Source: Dechloromonas sp.
GTDB lineage: Bacteria; Pseudomonadota; Gammaproteobacteria; Burkholderiales; Rhodocyclaceae
Direction: 5' to 3'
Length of the DNA: 35,436 nucleotides
Assembly: GCA_008933675.1 (NCBI GenBank)
Contig: WBUO01000017.1
Span: 1 to 35,436, forward strand
This document shows, in pieces, positions 23,688-34,818 of this stretch; positions within the stretch are counted from its first letter, which is position 1, and every line of letters begins with the position of its first letter. The notes under the pieces are model-generated. The model was given only the letters and a program-made list of their open reading frames with translations, had not been told where the DNA came from and searched no databases. Made by a program: the position numbers and the translations under genes.

Positions 23688-24105
23688 GGGACGGGCTTTC
23701 GAACCAGGTTTGAAGAATCAGTTGGGCCGCCACGGCATCAAGCAGAGGCTTGGCAGTGCGGCTGTTGCGGCCGGTTTCGCGCAGGCGGGCTTCGGCATCG
23801 AGCGAGGTCAGACGCTCGTCGGCGAAAGCAACCGGCAGATGGAAGCGCTTTTGCAGTCGTTCGCCGAAACGGGTCGCCAGTTTGGTCATTTCATGCGGCG
23901 TGCCGTCGGCATGGGTGGGCAGACCGACAACCAGCTGCACCGGCCGCCATTCGTCGATCAGCCGGCTGACCGCCGTCAGGCGCTCCTCGTTTGACTGGGC
24001 ATGGATGACGGTCAGGGGATGGGCGCTGCCGAGCAGGGTCTCGCCGGTAGCGACGCCGATGCGCTTCTCGCCGAAGTCGAAGGCGAGGACAGTGCCGTCA
24101 GGCAT
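23659..24105 (-). CDS. ruvX: Holliday junction resolvase-like protein RuvX/YqgF
   Basis: This RNase H-fold nuclease of the YqgF family is linked with pre-16S rRNA 5'-end processing and Holliday junction resolution. The 148 aa include [16 protein letters not shown] (7-22) with the first catalytic Asp (D10), [16 protein letters not shown], the [15 protein letters not shown] block, and the C-terminal [13 protein letters not shown] helix with the last acidic residue. It overlaps yqgE by 8 bp at its start and pyrR at its end. The yqgE-ruvX-pyrR-pyrB order is common in beta- and gammaproteobacteria. Confidence 0.95.
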   Translation of the reverse strand: MPDGTVLAFDFGEKRIGVATGETLLGSAHPLTVIHAQSNEERLTAVSRLIDEWRPVQLVVGLPTHADGTPHEMTKLATRFGERLQKRFHLPVAFADERLTSLDAEARLRETGRNSRTAKPLLDAVAAQLILQTWFESPSHATPAQPAA

Positions 24106-24658
24106 GTCCGGCGACGTCGGAAAGCTGGGTGAAACTGATACCGAGGTTCTGCATGGCCGCCGGCAGGCGTTCCTCGGGTGGCAGATCGAACAGTATGCCT
24201 GCCGATGCCGGCACCGTCAGCCAGGAATTCTGCGCCAGCTCGTCTTCCAGCTGGCCGGCATCCCAGCCGGCATAGCCCAGGGTGACGAGAATCTCGGTCG
24301 GTTGGCCGCTGCTGGCAACGGCCGTCAGGATGTCGCGGGAACTCGTCAGGCCGACCTGTTCGTTGATCGACAGTGTCGATTGCCAGGAACCCAAGGGACG
24401 GTGCAGCACAAAGCCACGGTCAAGCTGCACCGGTCCGCCGAAGTAAACCGGTAGCTTGGCCAGCTCTCCCATCTCCAGCTTGATGTCGATTTTCTCGAAG
24501 AGACCGGCCAGATCGAGATCAATCGGGCGGTTAACGATGATGCCGAGCGCACCGTTCTCGTTGTGCTCGCAGATGTAGACCAGGGAGTTGGAAAAATAGG
24601 GGTCTTCCAGCGCCGGCATGGCGATCAGAAAGTTGTCGGTGAGGTTGACGCTGTCCAT
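24098..24658 (-). CDS. yqgE: UPF0301/YqgE family protein
   Basis: This conserved cytosolic protein of unknown function has 186 aa from the ATG at 24658 ([20 protein letters not shown]). Typical blocks are [51 protein letters not shown] and [21 protein letters not shown] longer frame to 24772 runs into the divergent photolyase and is a shadow. It heads the yqgE-ruvX-pyr cluster, and 38 bp separate it from the photolyase start. A TAAAAT box on the minus strand lies only a few bases before its ATG, too close for a standard leader. Confidence 0.94.
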   Translation of the reverse strand: MDSVNLTDNFLIAMPALEDPYFSNSLVYICEHNENGALGIIVNRPIDLDLAGLFEKIDIKLEMGELAKLPVYFGGPVQLDRGFVLHRPLGSWQSTLSINEQVGLTSSRDILTAVASSGQPTEILVTLGYAGWDAGQLEDELAQNSWLTVPASAGILFDLPPEERLPAAMQNLGISFTQLSDVAGHA

Positions 24659-24696
24659 GGCTGGAATTTTAATCGTCGCCGGGGTACAAACCAACC

Positions 24697-26109
24697 ATGC
24701 ACCAAGAAAAAGCACTTGTCTGGTTCCGCCGCGACCTGCGCGACTACGACCATGCCGCGCTGGCCTCGGCATTGGCCCGGGCTGACTGCGTTTACTGCGC
24801 CTTCGTCTTCGATCGCGACATCCTCGACCACCTCACCGAACGTTGCGACCGGCGGGTTCATTTCATCCGCGAATCACTGGTGGAGCTGGATGCTGCACTG
24901 CGTTCGCGCGGCGGCGGGCTGATCGTCCGTCATGGCCGGGCAATCGACGAAATCCCGGTCCTGGCCCGGGAGCTGGGCGTAACCTCCGTCCATGCCAACC
25001 GCGATTACGAACCGGCGGCCAAACAGCGCGATGCGACGGTCGCCGCCTGCCTGGGCGAATCCGGCATCGCCTTTTTCCGCCACAAGGACCAGGCGATCTT
25101 CGACGGTGACGAGCTACTCACCCAGAGCGGCCACCCATTTTCGGTATTCACGCCTTACCGGAATGCCTGGTTGAAACGGCTTACCGCCGCCGATCATGCC
25201 GAGCTGCACTGCGAAGGGCAGCTGGCCAGACCACCCGCCAGCCGCTTGCCGACACTGAGCGAACTCGGTTTTGTCGAGAGCGATCTGGAGCAACTTGGCA
25301 TCCACCCGGGCATGAGCGGCGCCAGACGCCTCTGGGAGGAGTTCCGCAGCGGGCGCATCGAACGCTATGGCGCATTGCGCGACTATCCGGCCATCAAGGG
25401 CGTCTCCTATCTTTCGGTGCATTTGCGCTTCGGCACCATCCCGATCCGCGCCCTGGTTTCCGGCGCCATCGCCAGCAAGGCCGATAGCTGGCTCAACGAA
25501 CTGATCTGGCGCGACTTCTATTTCATGATCCTCGATCACCACCCGCAGGTTGTGCATGCGGCCTTCAAGGCGGAATACGATGCCATCGCCTGGGATAACT
25601 GGCCGGAAGGGCTGGCCGCCTGGTGCGCCGGACTTACCGGCTATCCACTGGTCGACGCGGCGATGCGCCAGCTGAACTTCAGCGGCTGGATGCACAACCG
25701 CCTGCGCATGGTGGTCGCTTCCTTCCTGTGCAAGGACCTTGGCCTGGACTGGCGACTCGGCGAACAGTACTTCGCCACGCATCTCAACGATTTCGACCTG
25801 TCGGCCAACAACGGCGGCTGGCAGTGGGCTGCTTCCAGCGGTTGCGATGCCCAACCCTATTTCCGCATCTTCAATCCGCTGACCCAGTCGGAAAAATTCG
25901 ACCCGGAGGGGCGCTTCATCCGTCGCTATGTTCCCGAACTGCTCCGGGTTCCGGACAAGTACATCCATGCCCCATGGCGAATGGGGCGCCCTGATCAGGA
26001 AGCTCTGGGGATTGTCATCGGACGCGACTACCCGGCGCCGATCGTCGACCACGCACAGGCCCGCGAACGGACGCTGGCACGCTACGCGGTTGTCAAACGG
26101 GGGAGCTGA
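24697..26109 (+). CDS. phrB: Deoxyribodipyrimidine photolyase
   Basis: This class I CPD photolyase is a flavoprotein that splits UV-induced cyclobutane pyrimidine dimers using blue light. The 470 aa match the usual length. The N-terminal antenna domain starts [18 protein letters not shown]. The FAD-binding domain contains [56 protein letters not shown] near residues 361-379, and [15 protein letters not shown]. The Trp-rich stretch supports electron transfer to FAD. It is divergent from yqgE and convergent with chpA, with 39 bp between stops and no strong terminator. A cryptochrome is less likely given the short C-terminus. Confidence 0.95.
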   Translation: MHQEKALVWFRRDLRDYDHAALASALARADCVYCAFVFDRDILDHLTERCDRRVHFIRESLVELDAALRSRGGGLIVRHGRAIDEIPVLARELGVTSVHANRDYEPAAKQRDATVAACLGESGIAFFRHKDQAIFDGDELLTQSGHPFSVFTPYRNAWLKRLTAADHAELHCEGQLARPPASRLPTLSELGFVESDLEQLGIHPGMSGARRLWEEFRSGRIERYGALRDYPAIKGVSYLSVHLRFGTIPIRALVSGAIASKADSWLNELIWRDFYFMILDHHPQVVHAAFKAEYDAIAWDNWPEGLAAWCAGLTGYPLVDAAMRQLNFSGWMHNRLRMVVASFLCKDLGLDWRLGEQYFATHLNDFDLSANNGGWQWAASSGCDAQPYFRIFNPLTQSEKFDPEGRFIRRYVPELLRVPDKYIHAPWRMGRPDQEALGIVIGRDYPAPIVDHAQARERTLARYAVVKRGS

Positions 26110-26148
26110 GTACGTCGGCGAGCCCGCACCAGGATATCCGCAGGTGCT

Positions 26149-29100
26149 TCAGTGCGCCTTCCGGCAGTAACCGGCAACCAGCGCCAACAGTTCGTCTTCG
26201 TCGTAAGGTTTGCCGAGATAGTGATTGGCGCCGATCTCGAAGGCGTAGTTGCGGTGCTTGTCGGCCGTACGCGAGGTGATCATGATCACCGGCAAATCCT
26301 TCAGGCGTTCATCACCACGGACGTTGCGCACGAAATCGAAACCATCCATGCGCGGCATTTCGATATCCGAGAGGATGACATCGGGCATTTCATCGATCAG
26401 TTGCTCCAGCGCATCAACGCCATCCTTGGCAAGGATGACCTGATAGCCCTCGCGCGCCAGCAGGCGGCTGGTGATCTTGCGCACGGTCAGCGAATCATCG
26501 ACGACCATCACGGTCGGCAGACGGGGCTCGCTGACCACAGCCGGCGCCGTGGTAGCGGGAATTGCCGGCGGCTGGAAGCTGACCGTCGGTGCCCGGCTGG
26601 CGAGTGCAACCGGATTGAGAATGAGCACGACACGCCCGTCACCAAGTACGGTCGCCCCGGCGATACCGACAACTCGGGCCAGCTGGGCACCAATGTTCTT
26701 GACAACGACTTCCTGGTTGCCGCGCAGCTCATCGACTTGAACAGCGACACGCTGGGAGCCGGAGCGTAACAACAACACCCAGTAGCGGCGGTGAACCTCG
26801 GGGACGGCAGCCGCGTCGCCCAGCAGGTTGGCCAGGAAATGCAACGGATAATGGTTGCCCTGCCACTCCGCCTCGCCCTTTTCGCGTAGTGCCAGCAGAG
26901 GCTTTTCCTTCAGTTCGAGGACCTGCTCGATCATCGTCGACGGGACGGCGTAGAGCTGGGTGCCAGCTCGTACCAGAAGGGTCTGCGTAACCGCCAGGGT
27001 CAGCGGCAGATAAAGCCGAAAGGTGGTACCACGCCCGACTTCGGAGACGATCTCGATACGACCGCCGAGCTCCGTGACCTCGGTCTTGACGACGTCCATA
27101 CCGACGCCACGACCGGAAAGCTGGGTCAGCTCGGTCGCCGTCGAGAAACCCGGCTGAAAGATGAAATCCAGCAGGGCCGCCGGATCGACCGACTGGCCGC
27201 TGTGCAGCAGCCCCAGGGTTTCCGCCTTGCTGCGAATGCGCTCGGGATCGAGGCCACGGCCGTCATCGGAGAGCGAAAGAATGATTTCATTGCCTTCCTG
27301 GGCCAAGGCCAGCGTTATTTCGCCAACCTCCTGCTTGCCCCCTGCCTGGCGCTCCTCACGCGCTTCCAGGCCGTGGGTAACGGCATTACGCAGCATGTGC
27401 TCGATCGGCCCGAGCATCTTGTCGAGCACCGAACGGTCGATTTCCACCTGCCCGCCGATCAGATCGAGGCTGGCCCGTTTGCCGACATCCTTGGCCGTCT
27501 GCCGGACGATGCGATAGAAACGCTCGGCCTGGCTGGCAAAGGGAATCATGCGGACGCCCATCAGCTCCTGCTGCAGGCCGCGGTTCAGGCGCGACTGGGC
27601 AATGATCGCGGCATTGGCATCATCGAGGTTCTTCAGCAGGTTCTGCTGCACCGTGGCCACGTCGTTGACCGATTCGGCCATGAAACGCGTCAGTTCCTGA
27701 AAGCGGGTGAAGCGGTCCAGTTCGAGCGGGTCGAATTCGCCTTCGCCATCATGTGCCTGGGCAACGCGAGCCTGAATCTGGCCTTCCGCCTGAATCTCGA
27801 TCTCGCGCAACTGGCGGCGCAGGCGAATGACGTTTTCCGTGAGATCGAGCAAGGAGGATTTCAGGCTGCGCATTTCGCCCTCGATCCGCGTCCGGGCAAT
27901 GGAGAGTTCCCCCGCCTCGTTGACCAGACGATCGATCAGGTCAGCGCGCACACGCAACGTCGCCCTTTGCCCACCACCTTCGCTCTCGGGCTCATGGTCG
28001 ACGCTCACGCCAGGGCTGACAACGCCAGTCCCGGCATCATGCTCGGCCACGGCAGCCGTTTCCGCCGGAACTTCTTCCTGCGGACCGGCACGCAGGCGCT
28101 CGACCGCCATTTCCAGCGTGTCGCAGCCGCTTTCGATCTCGTCGATAAAGCCAGCGCTGGCAACACCGGCGCGCATTGCTTCTTCCACCCGGCTTTCCAG
28201 CTGGTGGGTGACCTCGCCAAGGTTCATCGCGCCGGCCATCCGCGCATTGCCTTTGAAGGTATGAAGCAGGCGGGCAATCGCATGCGGCGCCGCATCGCTG
28301 GCCGGCTCGGTACGCCAGGTGCGCAACTGCGCCGTCAGGTCGCGCAACTGATCAGCCGCCTCCTCAAGGAAGATCGGCAGCAGCTGTTCATCAAGCTCAT
28401 CGGTCAGCTGCGGAATGGGTGGCGCCGGTGCAAGGACGGGCACCTGCGGCTCGGCCACTGCGGCAACACCCGGCAGCGGAATGATCTCCGCGCTGGGCAC
28501 GGCTTCTTCAGCAGGCGCGACCTGGAAGATGTCCTCAAGCGCTGCTATCAGGCGAGGCTCGTCTTCCGGAGCAAGTTGCTGCGCCAGTCCGGAAAACATC
28601 GCTTCGAGGGTGATGATTGCCTGGCGGACGGTTTCCAGTCCTTCGATGCTGCCGGGGTGGCTCGAGTGGTCGCGACGCAGCAGGGCATGCTCAAGGGCAC
28701 TGGCCAGATGGTGCAACGGCATCAGACCGACAGTTGCAGCAATACCGGCCAGCGTATGTGCCGCCCGGGTCGTTTCGAAGGTTGTTGGTGCGGCGGGATC
28801 GGCATCAAGCGCCGCATGGCTGTCAATCAGCGTTTGCAGGTAACCGCGCGCTTCATCGACAAAGATGTCGTAGAGGGTTGGTGATGCCGTCACGGTTGGC
28901 GGCAAGGCATCCCGGGCTGGCTCGGGTTCCGGCTCGGGTTCCGGCTCGGGTTCCGGCTCGGGTTCCGGCTCGGGTTCCGGCTCGGGTTCCGGCTCGGGTT
29001 CCGGTTCCGGTTCCGGTTCCGGTTCCGGTTCCGGTTCCGGTTCCGGTTCCGGTTCCGGTTCCGGTTCCGGTTCCGGTTCCGGTTCCGGTTCCGGTTCCGG

Positions 29101-31734
29101 TTCCGGTTCCGGCTCGGGTTCCGGCTCACGACCAGGGAGTTCGGGCTCCATCAGCTCGAGCATCGGCTCGTCGAGCATCGGCAAGTCGAGAACCAGCAAA
29201 GCGGAATCGCTGGAGGAGTCTATTGCCGGAACGGGGCTGACCGACGGCAAGTCAGCTGGCGTAACTACCGACTGACGTGAGCTGTCCTGCGGTTCCGGGG
29301 GGGGCGTATCAACTCCACGCAGACGCCGTGCCAGAGCAACCAACGCGGCGGTATCAGGCACCAGACTGTCTCCCGCCTCAAGGTGGCTGACCCAGACGGC
29401 GAAAAGCGCATGGGCATCGCCGATGAGTTGCAGCAGTTCAGGCGTTGGCGTTTGTTCCTGACGTAACCAGAGATTGAGGGTCTGTTCCAGCTCCCAGGCG
29501 GTCTCTCCGAGATCGGTAAGACCAACCATGCGACCGCTGCCCTTCAGGGTATGAGAGGCTCGGCGGATCGTGGTCAGCGCATCCGTATTGTTGACGTCGG
29601 CGCACAGCAGGGCGTGCTGCTGGTTCATGGTGGCCAGCACCTCGACAGCTTCCTCAAGGAAAATGGCCAGAAGTTCGGCATCGATTTCCTCGTGTGTCGA
29701 TTCGGCGAGTTGCAGCGTCTCGACGGACGGCCGCGGTGCTTCAGCTGATTGCGGCTTGAGGCCGGACAATGCGGCATCGACAGCGGCCTCGAGGGCCGTT
29801 CCGGACTCCAGTGCTTCCAGTGCGGCCTTGGCCGTTTCGCCCAACTCGTGGTTGGCGACCAGATCGGCATCCTTCTGGATGGCTTGCAGATTCTGCTTCA
29901 CTTCTTCCTGCAGACGCTGATCCTGAGGTGCTTCCTTGAGCGCTTCGACCAGCGCATGGGTATCCCGTGCCTGCTGCGCCAACTGCACTTCAACACTCGG
30001 AGCCGGCAAGGCTTCCTGGTCATCTTCCTCGATTTCGGTCGCCGGCGTTTCCCCGTTCATCCGGCACACGAAGGCATCAAAATCAGTTTCGCCATTCTGC
30101 AGGGCATCAACGAAGAAGCCGAGCAGCGAGAGTTGATTGGCCACCTGCTCGAAATCGCTGCCGACCGGTTCATAGCCGGGCACGGCAAAACGCCGGATGT
30201 GTTCGCTGCAGTCGTTGAGGCTGGCGATGGCACTGAAGTGGCCAAGCATTGCCAGCGCGCCGCCAACCTGCTTGAGGGGGGCTTCCAGCTGGCCGAGATC
30301 GTGCGCCTTGGCCGGATTGCGGAAAAAGGCGTCGAGCGCCTGCTCGATCTGCGCCAGATTGTTCTGGATTTCCCGGCCCACCTGCCCGATCAGCAGGCGC
30401 TCCTGCGCCCTGCGCGTCATTTCATCGAGCAACGGAATCTCGGCATCGGAAGCAGCGGGTTTGCCGGCGATGCAAGCGTAGAGACGGTCAACCATCAGAT
30501 CGACCTGCTGGGCAAAATCGGTACCGAGACGCTTGAAGCCTTCCTGTGCGTTCTGCAGCAGCAGGATGGTGGTGGCAACCTCCATCGCCACAGTATCGTT
30601 ATAGCGCGCAGGATCCTCGGCCAGCCAGCTGGCGACTGCCCCCAGGCCCTGCCCCAGACGCTTGAGATCGGTCTGGCCGATTTCTTCAGTCAGTTGAGTG
30701 CAGTGGCGGGCATTGTCGGCGAAACCGGGCAGACTGCCGGCGCTACCCGTACAGAACTTGTTCCACAGTTCTTCGACAACGGCCAATGCATCGCGCAACT
30801 TGCGCAAGGCTGCTTCCTGGGGCAAAGGCCCGCTCGGCGCGACGAGCGGCTCGGGCATCAGCGACGGCAGGCCAAAGGTTTCCTGCACCTCGGCGACCAG
30901 CGGCGACGTGCCGGCCGGCGTACGTGCCACGTAATAGAGCGCTTCGCGCATGACCCGTTCAGCGACGTTGCTGGAGCCAGCAAGCAGGCGACGAATCTGC
31001 GCGTCGATCCGCGAGCACAGGTAGCGGACACCGGTATCGCCGGCCAGCTCGGGGTCGTCAAGGGTGTCGAGGAAAGCCAGGGCTACCCACCAGAATGCGC
31101 GTGCTGCTTGTGTACTTTGCTGGGATTCGATGCCGGCAAGTGCCTGCTTCATCTGCTGCACCCCGGCGCCAGCAGCGTCCGGCTGGCGCAGCAATTGCAA
31201 CAAGCCCTTCTGGTAGGCCATGCGGGTTGTCTTGAGCAGTGTCCGGAGCTTCTCCGGCGCAATCTGCTGAACGGCCGTCGTCCGTCGAGGCGGGCGCAGG
31301 CTCAGGTCTGGATAGAAGAGATCAGCCGCATGCGCGACGGACAGGCCGCGCGCCTTAGCCAGTGCCTGATAGGCGGGAAGCAGGCGCAGGGGCTGGTTCG
31401 GTTCGCCGACCATGAGATCGTCGAGATACTGGCGGACGGCCTGCAAGGCCTGACGCGCAATGCCGACACCGTTGTCACCCGGTAACAGGCGCCCCTCCTC
31501 GTAGGCCTTGAGCAAGGCTTCAAGGGAGTCGACAAGTTGGGTCACACCATCCAGTCCGACGATGGAGAGCGCGCCGTAAACCTGGTGAACGTGGGTATGA
31601 CAGAACTTGAGCTGGGTGACGTCGGCACCGGCCTCGTACTGGGAGAGCGCCTCTTCAGCCCGCTGAAGCGCCAGATCGATCTCCCCCTTGACCCAGGTCA
31701 GAGGGCCCAAATCAAATGCAGTAGCCGCGTTCAT
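26149..31734 (-). CDS. chpA: Hybrid chemotaxis histidine kinase ChpA/PilL of the type IV pilus chemosensory system
   Basis: This CheA-like kinase controls twitching and pilus activity through PilG and PilH. It has 1861 aa. The N-terminal degenerate Hpt [15 protein letters not shown] puts a candidate phospho-His at H50. Clear Hpt modules carry H728 ([12 protein letters not shown]), H993 ([12 protein letters not shown]) and H1158 ([12 protein letters not shown]). An uninterrupted Glu-Pro repeat spans 870-939. The dimerisation region starts near 1258 ([16 protein letters not shown]). The ATPase has its N box ([12 protein letters not shown], about 1445), DDGRGLD (about 1493) and GRGVGMDVV (about 1543). 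A CheW domain (about 1580-1710) and a C-terminal receiver with D1746/D1747 and phospho-acceptor D1790 follow. It is the last gene of the cluster. Confidence 0.95.
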   Translation of the reverse strand: MNAATAFDLGPLTWVKGEIDLALQRAEEALSQYEAGADVTQLKFCHTHVHQVYGALSIVGLDGVTQLVDSLEALLKAYEEGRLLPGDNGVGIARQALQAVRQYLDDLMVGEPNQPLRLLPAYQALAKARGLSVAHAADLFYPDLSLRPPRRTTAVQQIAPEKLRTLLKTTRMAYQKGLLQLLRQPDAAGAGVQQMKQALAGIESQQSTQAARAFWWVALAFLDTLDDPELAGDTGVRYLCSRIDAQIRRLLAGSSNVAERVMREALYYVARTPAGTSPLVAEVQETFGLPSLMPEPLVAPSGPLPQEAALRKLRDALAVVEELWNKFCTGSAGSLPGFADNARHCTQLTEEIGQTDLKRLGQGLGAVASWLAEDPARYNDTVAMEVATTILLLQNAQEGFKRLGTDFAQQVDLMVDRLYACIAGKPAASDAEIPLLDEMTRRAQERLLIGQVGREIQNNLAQIEQALDAFFRNPAKAHDLGQLEAPLKQVGGALAMLGHFSAIASLNDCSEHIRRFAVPGYEPVGSDFEQVANQLSLLGFFVDALQNGETDFDAFVCRMNGETPATEIEEDDQEALPAPSVEVQLAQQARDTHALVEALKEAPQDQRLQEEVKQNLQAIQKDADLVANHELGETAKAALEALESGTALEAAVDAALSGLKPQSAEAPRPSVETLQLAESTHEEIDAELLAIFLEEAVEVLATMNQQHALLCADVNNTDALTTIRRASHTLKGSGRMVGLTDLGETAWELEQTLNLWLRQEQTPTPELLQLIGDAHALFAVWVSHLEAGDSLVPDTAALVALARRLRGVDTPPPEPQDSSRQSVVTPADLPSVSPVPAIDSSSDSALLVLDLPMLDEPMLELMEPELPGREPEPEPEPEPEPEPEPEPEPEPEPEPEPEPEPEPEPEPEPEPEPEPEPEPEPEPEPEPEPEPEPEPEPEPARDALPPTVTASPTLYDIFVDEARGYLQTLIDSHAALDADPAAPTTFETTRAAHTLAGIAATVGLMPLHHLASALEHALLRRDHSSHPGSIEGLETVRQAIITLEAMFSGLAQQLAPEDEPRLIAALEDIFQVAPAEEAVPSAEIIPLPGVAAVAEPQVPVLAPAPPIPQLTDELDEQLLPIFLEEAADQLRDLTAQLRTWRTEPASDAAPHAIARLLHTFKGNARMAGAMNLGEVTHQLESRVEEAMRAGVASAGFIDEIESGCDTLEMAVERLRAGPQEEVPAETAAVAEHDAGTGVVSPGVSVDHEPESEGGGQRATLRVRADLIDRLVNEAGELSIARTRIEGEMRSLKSSLLDLTENVIRLRRQLREIEIQAEGQIQARVAQAHDGEGEFDPLELDRFTRFQELTRFMAESVNDVATVQQNLLKNLDDANAAIIAQSRLNRGLQQELMGVRMIPFASQAERFYRIVRQTAKDVGKRASLDLIGGQVEIDRSVLDKMLGPIEHMLRNAVTHGLEAREERQAGGKQEVGEITLALAQEGNEIILSLSDDGRGLDPERIRSKAETLGLLHSGQSVDPAALLDFIFQPGFSTATELTQLSGRGVGMDVVKTEVTELGGRIEIVSEVGRGTTFRLYLPLTLAVTQTLLVRAGTQLYAVPSTMIEQVLELKEKPLLALREKGEAEWQGNHYPLHFLANLLGDAAAVPEVHRRYWVLLLRSGSQRVAVQVDELRGNQEVVVKNIGAQLARVVGIAGATVLGDGRVVLILNPVALASRAPTVSFQPPAIPATTAPAVVSEPRLPTVMVVDDSLTVRKITSRLLAREGYQVILAKDGVDALEQLIDEMPDVILSDIEMPRMDGFDFVRNVRGDERLKDLPVIMITSRTADKHRNYAFEIGANHYLGKPYDEDELLALVAGYCRKAH
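28918..29127 (-). repeat. Tandem Glu-Pro coding repeat in chpA (35 units)
   Basis: The 210-bp tract encodes 35 consecutive Glu-Pro pairs. On the plus strand it consists of seven 12-mers GGCTCGGGTTCC (28919-29002), then 18 perfect hexamers GGTTCC (29003-29110), then one more 12-mer (29111-29122). Gain or loss of units keeps the reading frame. The product is a stiff, acidic, extended linker between Hpt modules. Confidence 0.97.
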
Positions 31735-31752
31735 AGTCTCTCGCGTTGCCCG

Positions 31753-33876
31753 TCAGTCCACCTTGAAGCCGGCAACCGAACCCTTGAGTTCCGAGGCCAG
31801 TGCGGTCAGCTCATCAACGGCGAGCGCGGTACGCTGGGTACCGGCCGTCGTTTGCTCCGTGACATGCAGGATGTCCTGCATCAGGCGCGCCACATTGGTG
31901 GCTGAATCCGCCTGGCTCTGCGTCGAAGTTGAGATGCTTTCGATCAGGTCTGCCAGATTACGCGACACGTCGCCGATCTCGGACAGTGCCTGACCGGCGG
32001 CGTCGGACAGCTTTGCCCCTTCCACCACACCCTGGGTCGATTGTTCCATTGCGGACACGGCATCCTGGGTGTCGGTCTGAATGGTCTTGACGATCGCCGC
32101 GATCTGTTTGGTCGCCTCGGCCGAGCGCTCGGCAAGGCGCTGCACTTCCTCGGCAACCACGGTGAAGCCGCGCCCCGCGTCGCCGGCCGAAGCGGCCTGG
32201 ATGGCGGCGTTGAGGGCCAGCACGTTGGTCTGCTCGGTAATGTCGGAAATCAGTTCCACGATTTCGCCGATCTCCTGGGAGCTTTCACCGAGGCGCTTGA
32301 TCCGCTTCGAGGTTTCCTGAATCTGGTTGCGGATTTCGTTCATACCCTTGATCGAGTCCTGCACCGCCTGCGTACCCTTCTCAGCGGCCATCAGCGATTG
32401 CCGGGCAACCTGGGCGGACTGTGTGGCATTGCCGGAGACCTCGCTCATCGAACGGGCCATGTCGAGCGCCGACTGGCCTGCCTCCTGAATTTCGCTGGAT
32501 TGCCGTTCGGCAGCATCGAGCAGTTCGGCAGAGGTCTGGCGAGCGATTTCGGTCGCCGCCGTCACCCGGTTGGCGGCGTCGTTGATGCGGCCGACCAGCA
32601 CACGGAGCTCTTCGATGGTGTAGTTGATCGAGTCGGCAATGGCGCCGGTGATGTTCTCGCTGACGGTAGCGGTAACGGTCAGATCACCGTCGGCCAGGTC
32701 ACCCAGTTCGTTCATCAGGCGCAGAATGGCGTCCTGGTTCTCGCGATTGACCAGTTCCGACGCGTGACGCTGGCGGTCAGCATCAAGAGCGCGACGACGC
32801 GTGTCTTCCAGATAGATCTTGGCGAGCAGGGTCAGGACAGCCAAGGCCGCAGCCACCAGGACGATCAGCAGGACGATGAAAAGGCCGCGGGAGGCCAGGT
32901 TCTCCTGGTAGCCGAGGGCCAGATCGTCGGTCGCCTTCAACAGGTTTTCGCTCTCGCGGAAAATCTGCGAGCCGGCCTGCTTGGAAAGAACCAGCGGCTG
33001 CATGTTGCCGAGGATGCTCGAAATGGCCTCCTGATAGCCCTGGAACGATGTCTCGAGTGCGCTCAGCTTTTCGCGGGATTCGCCGTCACTGGCGGTTTTG
33101 CTCAAGCCTTGCAGGATATCCCGGAAAGCGTTGGTGTCCTTGCCGAGCAGGAAAGCCACCTCCGGGTTGATCTCGTCGCCGACGCGCAGCGCCGATGCAT
33201 TCTTGGCAATCCGCTGGGTCAGCATGACCAGCTGGCTGGCCGCCGCGATGTCGCGCGAAGCAGCACCCGACTGCAGCTTGAGGGAGACGAGTTGCTCGGT
33301 CAGATCGAGCATCTCGGCATTCTTTTCGTCAATCAAGGCAACGCTGTTGCCCAGCGCCACAAGGTTGGCTTCCTGACCGATCACCGTCTGCGCGTCCTTG
33401 TCGGTGGCTGTCCAGCGTTCGATCAACACGTCGAGCTGAGGACGAACCGCAGCTGGCGATCCGGGCACGTCGACACCACCGACCTCGCCGCCGTTGGTAA
33501 CCCGATCGAGAAGTTGCGAGAAATTCTCACGCGACTCCTTGAGTTGGGCGAATGCCGTCGTATTGCCCTGCAGTGCGAGCAGCGAGGCCTTGGCCAGGCG
33601 CTGCGACAGCATGCGCATTTCGCCAGCGGCAGAAACATAGGCGGTACCGTGCGTCGATTCGCGACTGTCGAAAACGACCAGGCCCGCAACCAGAAGCATC
33701 AACACGGCGAAGATCGCACCCAGCGTCTTCATCTGCTGGATGACCGGCTGCGCAGCCAGGAAAGCCGGCAGCGCCAGCTTCCGCACCTCGCCAGGCATCT
33801 CGTCCGAGACGGTCATCGGCGCGGAGGCAGCCCCCTTGCTGCCACCGAGACTGGGGAGTTTGAAACTGAAAGCCAT
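31753..33876 (-). CDS. pilJ: Type IV pilus chemoreceptor PilJ
   Basis: PilJ is the membrane methyl-accepting chemotaxis protein that feeds the Chp kinase. It has 707 aa. A short cytoplasmic N-terminus precedes TM1 (52-69). The periplasmic part has a PilJ-type nitrate-sensor-like helical block ([20 protein letters not shown], repeated later as [20 protein letters not shown]). TM2 is near 330-353, followed by a HAMP-like region. The signalling tip [20 protein letters not shown] is near 543-562, with [18 protein letters not shown] after it; the usual EAARAGE is replaced by QAASAGD. No C-terminal CheR tether is present. A strong GGAGGATCTCC ribosome-binding site precedes the ATG. Confidence 0.95.
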   Translation of the reverse strand: MAFSFKLPSLGGSKGAASAPMTVSDEMPGEVRKLALPAFLAAQPVIQQMKTLGAIFAVLMLLVAGLVVFDSRESTHGTAYVSAAGEMRMLSQRLAKASLLALQGNTTAFAQLKESRENFSQLLDRVTNGGEVGGVDVPGSPAAVRPQLDVLIERWTATDKDAQTVIGQEANLVALGNSVALIDEKNAEMLDLTEQLVSLKLQSGAASRDIAAASQLVMLTQRIAKNASALRVGDEINPEVAFLLGKDTNAFRDILQGLSKTASDGESREKLSALETSFQGYQEAISSILGNMQPLVLSKQAGSQIFRESENLLKATDDLALGYQENLASRGLFIVLLIVLVAAALAVLTLLAKIYLEDTRRRALDADRQRHASELVNRENQDAILRLMNELGDLADGDLTVTATVSENITGAIADSINYTIEELRVLVGRINDAANRVTAATEIARQTSAELLDAAERQSSEIQEAGQSALDMARSMSEVSGNATQSAQVARQSLMAAEKGTQAVQDSIKGMNEIRNQIQETSKRIKRLGESSQEIGEIVELISDITEQTNVLALNAAIQAASAGDAGRGFTVVAEEVQRLAERSAEATKQIAAIVKTIQTDTQDAVSAMEQSTQGVVEGAKLSDAAGQALSEIGDVSRNLADLIESISTSTQSQADSATNVARLMQDILHVTEQTTAGTQRTALAVDELTALASELKGSVAGFKVD

Positions 33877-33920
33877 GGAGATCCTCCGATTTGGGTCCCG
33901 GGCGGAATGACCACCCCTGA

Positions 33921-34433
33921 TCAGACCCCGATATTCATGAAATCATGATCGGCCAGCAGCTCGCGCACGGAAAGCTTGCGCCAGATGTTGCCGTGTGTGT
34001 CCGAAAAGCGCTGAGCGCACCATGGTGGGTCGCCGGCTGCCGCAGCGGCAGGAGCGAAGTCGTCCGGATTCTTCAAGCCGAGCATGCGGGAAACCAGCAG
34101 CGCGGCATTCGAACCATGCTTCGCTCCGATCAGCAGCAGGCGGGTACTGGCATTCTGCGGTGTCGGCAAGCCCCCCCGGAAAACCGAAAAATCGGTCACT
34201 GCGTGCAGATTGCCGCGGATGTTGGCAATTCCGGCAAACCAGGGCCTGGTCAGCGGCACTGTCGCCAACTGGGGCGCCTGTACGATCTCGCCACCATCGG
34301 AAAGATCGACGAGCCAGGTTTCGTTACCGGCCTCGATGCCGAGCCAGGAGGATGCACCCCGTCCTTGCGCCGCCGTCGTCAAGCGCGCCGCGAGATACTC
34401 CTGAAAATCGCGAAGACTGGTTTTCTTGGCCAT
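33921..34433 (-). CDS. pilI: CheW-like adaptor PilI
   Basis: PilI is a CheW-domain protein that couples PilJ to the ChpA kinase. The 170 aa include [12 protein letters not shown] at the N-terminus, the CheW core around [40 protein letters not shown] (the typical GIANIRG loop), VTDFSVFRG, and the [20 protein letters not shown] strand. It starts 4 bp after the pilH stop. Pairing with pilJ immediately downstream supports the assignment over a generic CheW. Confidence 0.93.
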   Translation of the reverse strand: MAKKTSLRDFQEYLAARLTTAAQGRGASSWLGIEAGNETWLVDLSDGGEIVQAPQLATVPLTRPWFAGIANIRGNLHAVTDFSVFRGGLPTPQNASTRLLLIGAKHGSNAALLVSRMLGLKNPDDFAPAAAAAGDPPWCAQRFSDTHGNIWRKLSVRELLADHDFMNIGV

Positions 34434-34437
34434 GTGC

Positions 34438-34803
34438 TCAGGGCAGCGCGGCGATTCGTTTCAGCAGTTCCTCGGGATTCAGCGGCTTGACCAGATAATC
34501 GATGGCACCCTGGCGCAACCCCCAGATCTTGTCCGTTTCCTGCCCCTTGGAGGTACAGACGATGACCGGGATGTCCTTGGTTTCCTCGTCGCGGGTCAGC
34601 GTCCGCGTAGCTTGATAGCCATTCAGCCCTGGCATCACGACATCCATCAGGATCAGGTCAGGCTTGCTGGCCTTGGCTTTGGCGATCCCCTCCTCGCCAC
34701 TCTCGGCGGTGATGACCTGATAGCCGGCCTTGGTCAGCACGTCGACGGTGAAAAAGCGCTCGGTGGCTGAATCATCGACCACCAGGATATTCTTGACGGG
34801 CAT
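34438..34803 (-). CDS. pilH: Response regulator PilH
   Basis: This single-domain CheY-like receiver of the Chp system has 121 aa. The acid pocket is D10/D11 (NILVVDDSATERFF), the phospho-acceptor D54 (LILMDVVMPGLNGYQ), the signalling Thr T84 (VIVCTSKGQETD), and the lysine K106 (YLVKPLN). In Pseudomonas, PilH opposes or limits PilG signalling; that role is inferred from family and order. An AGGGAG ribosome-binding site precedes the ATG, 14 bp after pilG. Confidence 0.95.
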   Translation of the reverse strand: MPVKNILVVDDSATERFFTVDVLTKAGYQVITAESGEEGIAKAKASKPDLILMDVVMPGLNGYQATRTLTRDEETKDIPVIVCTSKGQETDKIWGLRQGAIDYLVKPLNPEELLKRIAALP

Positions 34804-34818
34804 TACTGGCTCCCTGAA

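Noticed and set aside
26110..26148. Bidirectional terminator between phrB and chpA
   Set aside because: GCACC/GGTGC arms around a palindrome are present, but there is no T-run on either side.
28918..29127. CRISPR array or non-coding satellite
   Set aside because: Units are 6 or 12 bp without spacers and stay in frame inside chpA as Glu-Pro codons.
29749..31485. 578-codon plus-strand open frame antisense to chpA
   Set aside because: A shadow frame of the chpA coding strand; composition is unlike a folded protein and there is no ribosome-binding site.
32041..33948. 635-codon plus-strand open frame antisense to pilJ
   Set aside because: A shadow of pilJ, which has clear chemoreceptor motifs.
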